DNA of 64,000 nucleotides from Bubalus kerabau (lineage: Eukaryota > Chordata > Mammalia > Artiodactyla > Bovidae), in the NCBI RefSeq assembly GCF_029407905.1, contig NC_073633.1, positions 27,294,501 to 27,358,500 of the forward strand, read 5' to 3'. The notes beneath the pieces are model-generated. The model ran no database searches. It saw only the letters and a program-made list of their open reading frames with translations, and was not told the DNA's origin. Positions 57,843 through 64,000 of this stretch are shown here, in pieces; position 1 is the first letter of the stretch; each line of letters begins with the position of its first letter. A program made the position numbers and the translations under genes.

Positions 57843-58916
57843 GCATGTGTGCTCATTCATGACTGACTCTGCAACCTATGGACTATGGTCTGCCAGGCTC
57901 TTCTGTTCATGGGATTTTCCAGCAAGAATACTGCAGCAAGTTGCTATTTCCTACTCCAGGGCATATTGTCACCCTGCTTATTTAACTTGTATGCAGAGTA
58001 CATCATGAGAAACGCTGGGCTGGAGGAAGCACAAGCTGGAATCAAGATTGCTGGGAGAAATATCAATAACCTCAGATATGCAGATGACATCACCCTTATG
58101 GCAGAAAGTGAAGAAAAACTAAAGATAGTGAAAAAGTTGGCTTAAAGCTCAACATTCAGAAAATGAAGATCATGGCATCCGGTCCCTTCACTTTATGTCA
58201 AATAGATGGGGAAGCAGTGGCTGACTTTATTTTTGGGGGCTCCAAAATCACTGCAGATGGTGATTGCAGCCATGAAATTAAAAGACGCTTACTCCTTGGA
58301 AGGCAAGTTATGACCAACCTAGACAGCATATTAAAAAGCAGAGACATTACTTTGCCAACAAAGGTCCATCTAGTCAAGGCTATGGTTTTTCCAGTAGTCA
58401 TGTATGGATATGAAAGTTGGACTATGAAGAAAGCTGAGTGCCGAAGAATTGATACTTTTGAACTGTGGTGTTGGAGAAGACTCTTGAGAGTCCCTTGGAC
58501 TGCAAGGAGATCCATCCTAAAGGAAGTCAGTCCTGGGTGTTCATTGGAAAGACTGATGTTGAAGCTGAAACTCCAGTACTTTGGCTACCTCTTGCAAAGA
58601 GCTGACTCATTTGAAAAGACCCTGATGCTGGGAAAGATTGAGGGCAGGAGGAGAAGGGGCCAACAGAGGATAGATAGTTGGATGGCATCACGGACTCGAT
58701 GGACGTGGGTTTGGGTGAAGTCCGGGAGTTGGTGATAGACAGGGAAGCCTGGCGTGCTGCAGTTCATGGGGTCACAAAGAATCGGACATGATTGAGTGAC
58801 TGAACTGAACTGAACTGAACTCCAGGAGATCTTCCATAACCAAGGATCAAACCGGCATCTTTTGTGGCTCCTGCATTTCCAGGCAGGTTCTTTACCAGCT
58901 CAGCCACCAGGGGAGC
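57843..58916 (-). repeat. Bov-tA SINE split by a BovB
   Basis: The BovB-derived half of a minus-strand Bov-tA is at 57843-57960 and its tRNA-derived half at 58822-58916. A BovB sits between them, with CTCCAGG at both junctions. The SINE is therefore older than this BovB. Confidence 0.85.
57961..58821 (+). mobile_element. BovB LINE inserted in a Bov-tA
   Basis: Plus-strand BovB from ttgtcaccctgcttatttaac (late RT) through NNLRYADDITLM and the C-terminal domain (EVSPGCSLERLMLKLKL) to a (ACTGA)n tail. Small deletions break the frame after SEEKLK and in ARRSIL. Confidence 0.9.
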
Positions 58917-59992
58917 ACTTTCTGATGTATATGTAGTAGTTTACCTGGCAGATTTCATGTGTTTATCATAAGTGTCCATGTCTATCATGTTCTTATTAGT
59001 ATTAATGAGAAATTAATTCATTAGGGTGTTATTTTGAGAGATTGGGTACCATAATATAAACTGGAATGAGTATACCAAGCAGTGTTTCCTGCAATTGTTT
59101 ATTTTTTCCCATTATTGACTCTTGCTCCCACTTAGCTAACTATTTCTATACTACAAGAAAAGACAGAGCAGTACATACAATTTTACTTGCCAGAGAAGAA
59201 AGACATCCATCTTGTACAACAATTCCAAGCTTTCTTTTTAAGGTAGCCTCTTACTCTGCAGCCATAATCAGGCCATGTGCTGTATTTGTCATTTGAAGTC
59301 AATCACTTTCACATCTGGCAGGAAAAGAAGAAGAAAAAAAAGAAAACAGCCAGTTTTGTTGAATCTTCTTTCTCCCCATTTCTGCATAGGGAAGTTTACT
59401 GAATGGTTCAGCAATGACAGCTCCCATTGTGATTATGCTTTTGCTGGCCAAATTCTTGGCTTTCTCTGCCCACTGAAGCCAAATAAAAAGGACAGAGACA
59501 GAATTTGGAGGAAGTAGAAAGGTGGCTTTAAGAATACTCGAGTAGGTTGCCATTCCCTTCTCCAGGGGATCTTCCTGACCCAAGGATCAAACCTGTGGAT
59601 TCTTTACCATCTGAACCACAAGGCAAGGGCTCACAGTCAGGAGTCAAGGTGATAATAAGATCTTGATTTCTTCCTCTTGCATTGTTTCAAAGAGTCATAG
59701 CCTGGCATCTGTAACCCAGCAATTGAGTCTGGCAGTTAGGTGGCTCTGTAGCCTTCTTTCTGATATGTAACTACAAAGGGAAGGGTGTTGTAAGGGAAAA
59801 CACTAGATAGGAGATGTATTTAGCATAGAGACAAAGGAGACAGTGTGAATTGCAGCTCCTGCAGAGTTAGGGAGCAGTAAAGCAAACTTACAGATATGCA
59901 GAGTTAGGAGCACTTAAGGCAAAACAAAACAAAACAAAAACAACTAGGAATGTTCACACCCTTCCCTATTGAGACCTCAGGGAATCTCTATC
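58917..59992. other. Intergenic with SINE scrap
   Basis: A truncated minus-strand Bov-tA piece at 59533-59630. Otherwise no gene or repeat recognised. Confidence 0.45.
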
Positions 59993-60190
59993 AGGGCTTC
60001 CCTGGTAGCTCAGTTGGTAAAGAATCCATCTGCAATGCAGGAGACCCCGGTTCACCCCCTGGGTTGGGAAGATCCACTGGAGAAGGGATAGGCTACCCAC
60101 TCCAGTATTCTGCCCTGGAAAATTCCATGGACTATAGTCCATGGGGTTGCAAAGGGTCGGACATGACTGAGCAACTTTCACTTCACTTCA
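59993..60190 (+). repeat. Bov-tA SINE
   Basis: Near-consensus plus-strand Bov-tA, from agggcttccctggtagctcag to gagcaactttcacttcac. Confidence 0.9.
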
Positions 60191-60477
60191 GGAATGTTCA
60201 GGCCTGCTCACTGTTCTTTTTATCTTCTTTGGTCCCAGGAAAGGGAAAGAAAAAAATCTCATTTCTCTTTTTTCCTTTTCACTGCAACAGGCTTCCTCGC
60301 AGTTTAACCCATGATCACTGGAGGGGAGCAGAGAGGCCAGTGTAAGCATCATAAGATATGTGAGCAGGACACCAGCTGGCAGAGCTTCAGCTTTCACTCT
60401 TGATTCATGCAGTGTGTTACAGCCTGATTCTCAGTGGAAAAAAATAGAAAGATTTCGATAAAGGATTCATTTTCATG

Positions 60478-60590
60478 TTCATAAGAAGCTAGTTTGAAAG
60501 TATTACTTGTTTGCTTCCTTTTAACACTTTAAAAATGCTTTCCCTTGGTGACTTCTATTGCATCTGATATGAAATCAAGCATCATTCTTT
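60478..60590. repeat. Flank duplicated at 38.7-38.8 kb
   Basis: Shares cataagaagctag(t/c)ttgaaagt, aacactttaaaaat and nearby bases with 38707-38820. Non-coding; the left part of the TRDV1 block duplication. Confidence 0.65.
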
Positions 60591-60658
60591 TTTTTTTTTT
60601 TTTAATTTTATTTTATTTTTAAACTTTACATAACTGTATTAGATTTGCCAAATATCAC
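60589..60658 (-). mobile_element. Very short L1 3' end
   Basis: About 70 bp of the same L1 3' end that splits TRAV9 (T-run, then aactttacataactgtatt and gatttgccaaatatca), strongly 5'-truncated. 60659-61030 shows no gene. Confidence 0.8.
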
Positions 60659-61039
60659 ATTCTTAACTATATTTCCCAGAATACAGTATATCAGTTTTCC
60701 CTGTTTATTGGCAAGATTATTTCCACTTAAATAGACCCTTGGATTTGCCTTCAATACCCTTTGAGCTTCTGTCAAAACTACAGTGGTGGGCTTGCAGAAT
60801 GTCTTATTCACCTTGATGACTTTCCACATAGCATTGCTCCTGTGTAAGGAGCTTGTTTTATAGGAAGTCAAGGTGGCAGTGAGTGAAGGTGCTTGTTATG
60901 AGCAAAAATGTTATGGAATGGGTAATGGAAAGGTAGTTATAAATACTACCAACAATCATGCGGTCATTTGCAGTAACAAAAACTGTAATAATGAGAAATG
61001 GAGTATTTCCTGCCATATCAGTAAACAAGGATGTCACAG

Positions 61040-61715
61040 TCATCAGCAACTGCTGCCCAATGTGAGCTCCTGAGCCTAAGGGCACCCAGGAAGGAGAAGA
61101 ATATCTGTGATCTAACAACCATCAGAACTGCAGTCACTCCCTACCATGAGACTAAAGGAGCTCAGGATGTAAGAAACACAGATACTGGCCCCAGGATAGC
61201 TGAGGAGAATAGTAAAAGAATGACCTCAGTGAGCCCAGACTCTTACATCTCCCCATGCATAGAAGTGTGCTAGACTCCTTAATTTGTGCTTCGTCGCTCA
61301 GTCATGTCTGACTCTTTGCAACCCCATGGACTGTAGACTGCCAGGCTCCTCTGTCCATGGGGATTCTCTGGGCAAGAATACTGGAGTGGATTGCTATGCC
61401 CTCCTCCAAGGAATCTTCCCAACCCAGGGATCAAACCCAGGTCTCCTGCATCGCAAGCAGATTCTTGACTGTCTGAGCCACCAGGGAAGTCCATCCTTAA
61501 CTTGAGATATCCGTTTTTCTTTAATTAACAATAATCTTTTGATGTTCTGACTACCTGCACTTTGTTGCAAAACTTCTATACAACCTGGCTCCTCTGCTCA
61601 CCTCCTTGGAGCAGTTCTTTCAGGTTTACTTGAGATGCTATCTCCCAGGCTTGAAGTCCTAAAAATTCCCACCAGATAAAATGTAACTCTCAACTTCTGG
61701 TTGTGAATATTTTTT
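61040..61715 (+). repeat. Possible solo LTR of an endogenous retrovirus, SINE inside
   Basis: Tracts such as gatactggccccaggatagct, ctccttggagcagttctttc and gagatgctatctcccaggct followed by gataaaatgtaactctcaact look like the U3 and R-U5 parts of a class I endogenous retrovirus LTR with a worn polyadenylation signal. A Bov-tA interrupts it. No internal retroviral sequence is present. Boundaries are approximate. Confidence 0.45.
61288..61492 (-). repeat. Bov-tA SINE
   Basis: Minus-strand Bov-tA, from tcgtcgctcagtcatgtctg to agccaccagggaagtcc, inside the possible LTR. Confidence 0.88.
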
Positions 61716-61963
61716 AAGTTGACAGTAGTTATGACAATCTCCTTTTCAGTTTGATATGAATATATTTATACATAGAGTAACCATTTTAAAATCTCTCCCC
61801 CACTTGCCTGCCTATGGAATCATGATGTGCAAAATACAAGTTAATCTTGTATCTGATTGTATCTCAATAGTTAAGATGCAGGATCCAATGGGACAGTATG
61901 GGTGAAGTATAAAAGGAAAGAACAACACCCAAAAATGGATAATTGAACTTGATATCCTTGAAG

Positions 61964-62076
61964 AGGGCGTGGCAACCCACTCCAGTATTCTTGCCTGGAG
62001 AATCCCATGGACAGAGGAGCCTGGTGGGCTACAGTACATAGGGTCATGAAGAGTCGGATGTGGCTGAAGCAACTTA
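61964..62076 (+). repeat. BOV-A monomer fragment
   Basis: Plus-strand piece from gagggcgtggcaacccactc to ggctgaagcaacttag. Confidence 0.8.
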
Positions 62077-62159
62077 GTACGCATGCACAAACCGGGTATA
62101 CTCTTTTCAGGAGAAGGTTATGTTGATTATGGTCGAATGGGGAATAATTGCATCATATT

Positions 62160-62480
62160 AACAAGAAGGAGATCCAACCAGTCCATTCTAAAGGAGATCA
62201 GTCCTGGGTGTTCTTTAGAAGGAATGATGCACTTTGGCCACCTCATGCGAAGAGTCGACTCATTGGAAAAGACTCTGATGCTGGGAGGGATTGGAGACAG
62301 GAGGAGAAGGGGACGACAGAGGATGAGATGGCTGGATGGCATCACCAATTCGATGGACGTGAGTTTGAGTGAACTCCGGGAGTTGGTGATGGACAGGGAG
62401 GCCTGGCGTGCTGCAATTCATGGGGATGCAAAGAGTTGGACATGACTGAGCGACTGAACTGAACTGAACTGAACTGAACA
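62160..62480 (+). mobile_element. BovB LINE 3' end
   Basis: Plus-strand BovB from ggagatccaaccagtccatt to a (ACTGA)n tail, with a ~20-bp deletion after LEGMM. It encodes only the C-terminal domain. 62481-63109 shows no gene. Confidence 0.88.
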
Positions 62481-63109
62481 AGAAGCATAGTTTTTCTGTT
62501 TCCTTTATTTGAAAGTGTGTTGTTAAAAGAGGTATAGATGGATGACCAGTTGACATAGAAGGTACTGGAATAGCTTTGTAGTGTCTCTACTAGCTGGAAA
62601 TCTATGATTCAGAATTTGTTTCTCTGTATTGTTCTGGGTTAGGGTTGGCCATAAAAAAGATTGTGCAAGGTTTAGAAGGTAGTTGTCATAAAGTAGCCAC
62701 ATTTTTTATGCCCTGCTGGTTGGTGCAGGGCTCCAGTCACTGTGCAACTCACACATGTTGCTGCTGATCGGCTAGCTCATCTTACTGTTGACTTACAGCT
62801 CCTTAACCTCCAACCAGATCTTCTCCTCATCATCCCTCTGTCTTGGGCCAAATGTGCATGTAGCATGATGATAAATATCCACTTCTACTGAAGGTCACCC
62901 ATTACCATGAGATTGAAGGAAGTGAGAGACAGACAAGTATTTAGTGTGTTTTTGTGGGTTTCAGTCATCCTCATGAGTTCTAGTATGTCCTTAAATGCCA
63001 GTTTTCCCATGCTTTTATCCATATCCAACTTTCCTTTCCAAATGACACTCTAGTTGATTTAAAGTAAATTCAGGCTCAGCACAAGATGCAAAGATAACAG
63101 CTTTGTATA

Positions 63110-63435
63110 AACTCCTCCACCAACTCTAGCAATTGCCTGAGAGTTCTATTCCTTAAAATGAGTCTCTTATTCTGTATCACTGTGGTTCTACTTTTCTGAT
63201 TGTACCCTAACTGACACAAAACCTAAGAAGAAAAGATTAAGGAAATTATATTCATGACAATTTCTGAAAATTAAACCCAGATTTATGATGTGAGATTTTT
63301 TTAGGTGCCGTTGCCACATTAAATTATTACAGGGAAAGTTTTCAAATTTAGACAACTTTGCACATGTTCTGTATGATTGATATAAAATTAAAAAAATCAA
63401 GACTGAGAACATATTACTAGAAAGTTAGTCTGGAC
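63110..63435. repeat. TRDV1 3' flank duplicated at 39.5-39.8 kb
   Basis: Non-coding tract colinear with 39520-39836. Here it runs directly into the TRDV1 3' region without the BovB seen in the other copy. Confidence 0.8.
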
Positions 63436-63576
63436 ATCTGTTCCTAAGTGACTTAAAAGGAACTTCCAGACCACAGATTAAGCAACCACACAACTACCAT
63501 TTCTGGTCTGAGATCTGCAGGTGCATATTTCAGCTGGAGTTCTGCAGCAGGGAAGCTCTCTTTTATTAAACTCTGG

Positions 63577-63615
63577 GGTTTTTGTTTAGCTATTCCCATT
63601 ACTTCAAACACTGTG
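63577..63615 (-). other. Consensus 23-bp-spacer RSS of TRDV1 (63.6 kb)
   Basis: Minus strand: heptamer CACAGTG (63609-63615), 23 bp, nonamer ACAAAAACC (63577-63585). Both elements are exactly consensus, the best RSS in the window. Confidence 0.95.
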
Positions 63616-63907
63616 AGCTCCCAGAGAGCACAGAAATACTCTGCAGAATCTTCCAGTTGTAAGTCTGAAATGGTGAGGCTGATGGATTTACTAGCTTTCT
63701 GTAAGTTTACAGAGTAGCGGCCATTCCTTGCATTCTGGCCAGTAAAAACCTGACCAATAAGGTAAATCATCTCTCCATTGGGAAGCAGCTTGTACCAAAA
63801 CATGTAGCTCCAGGCTGTTGCATACCGACAGTTCAGGGTGACTGACTGTCCCAGTTGACTGGATGTGTCTGGCTGGTCTTGAATAACTTTCTGTGCCACA
63901 CCAGATC
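63616..63907 (-). CDS. TRDV1: TRDV1-family V exon, leader outside the window
   Basis: The V exon follows a CCCCACAG acceptor: SGVAQKVIQDQPDTSSQLG, Cys23 (LNCRYATAW), Trp41 (YMFWYKLLPNGEM), YLIGQ, GRYSVNLQKASKSISL in FR3 and Cys104 (EYFCALWE). The frame is open and the RSS is perfect, so the visible part looks functional. By analogy with the 41-kb copy (intron 247 bp) the leader exon should lie about 150 bp beyond the right edge, so it cannot be checked. FR3 and the coding end are very similar to the 41-kb TRDV1, while CDR1 and CDR2 differ, as expected of duplicated V genes. Confidence 0.92.
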
Positions 63908-64000
63908 CTGTGGGGGAAAAATCAGGAAACCCAGCTGAAGTAATGAACAAAATAATTTAGGAATTAGACTAATTTGGGACCCAAAGAAAACCCAAGTTGA

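Overview
The window is a stretch of a ruminant (bovid) T-cell receptor alpha/delta (TRA/TRD) variable-gene array. The ruminant assignment rests on the repeats: BovB LINEs, Bov-tA and BOV-A2 SINEs, CHR-type tRNA SINEs and a bovine-type L1 3' end fill well over a third of the sequence. The sequence alone does not separate cattle from a close relative. Every recognisable gene is a V segment on the minus strand, so transcription runs from high to low coordinates. Each intact one has a short leader exon (L-part1), one small intron, a V exon with the conserved Cys23, Trp41 and Cys104, and a 3' recombination signal sequence (RSS) with a 23-bp spacer.

In transcription order the segments are: TRDV1 (63.6-63.9 kb, leader outside the window), a TRAV8 pseudogene (52.6-53.0), TRAV22 (51.6-52.1), a TRAV16 pseudogene (47.9-48.2), TRDV1 (41.1-41.7), TRAV4 (30.7-31.6), a TRAV13/23-like pseudogene (27.3-27.55), TRAV8 with a 12-codon insertion (22.6-23.1), TRAV22 (19.4-19.9), a TRAV9 pseudogene split by an L1 (12.3-12.9), and TRAV8 (3.1-3.5). 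Mixed TRAV and TRDV genes in one array, and repeated TRDV1, TRAV8 and TRAV22 members, fit the known expansion of this locus in ruminants by tandem block duplication. A homologous intergenic flank downstream of both TRDV1 copies shows part of such a block.

The rest is repeats and plain AT-rich intergenic sequence. There are about a dozen BovB copies. Two have inverted 5' parts with the structure expected from twin-primed retrotransposition. One copy keeps an open reading frame of 551 codons with the YADD reverse-transcriptase motif. Nested insertions (SINE in L1, BovB in SINE, L1 in a V exon) give a relative age order.

I found no D, J or C segment, no rRNA or tRNA gene, no CRISPR array and no clear non-receptor protein gene. 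No new biological system is evident. The most unusual features are the in-frame FR2 insertion in one TRAV8 with its near-identical partner copy about 1.3 kb away, the two 5'-inverted BovB insertions, and a perfect 40-bp AT palindrome beside the TRAV16 pseudogene where its RSS should be.
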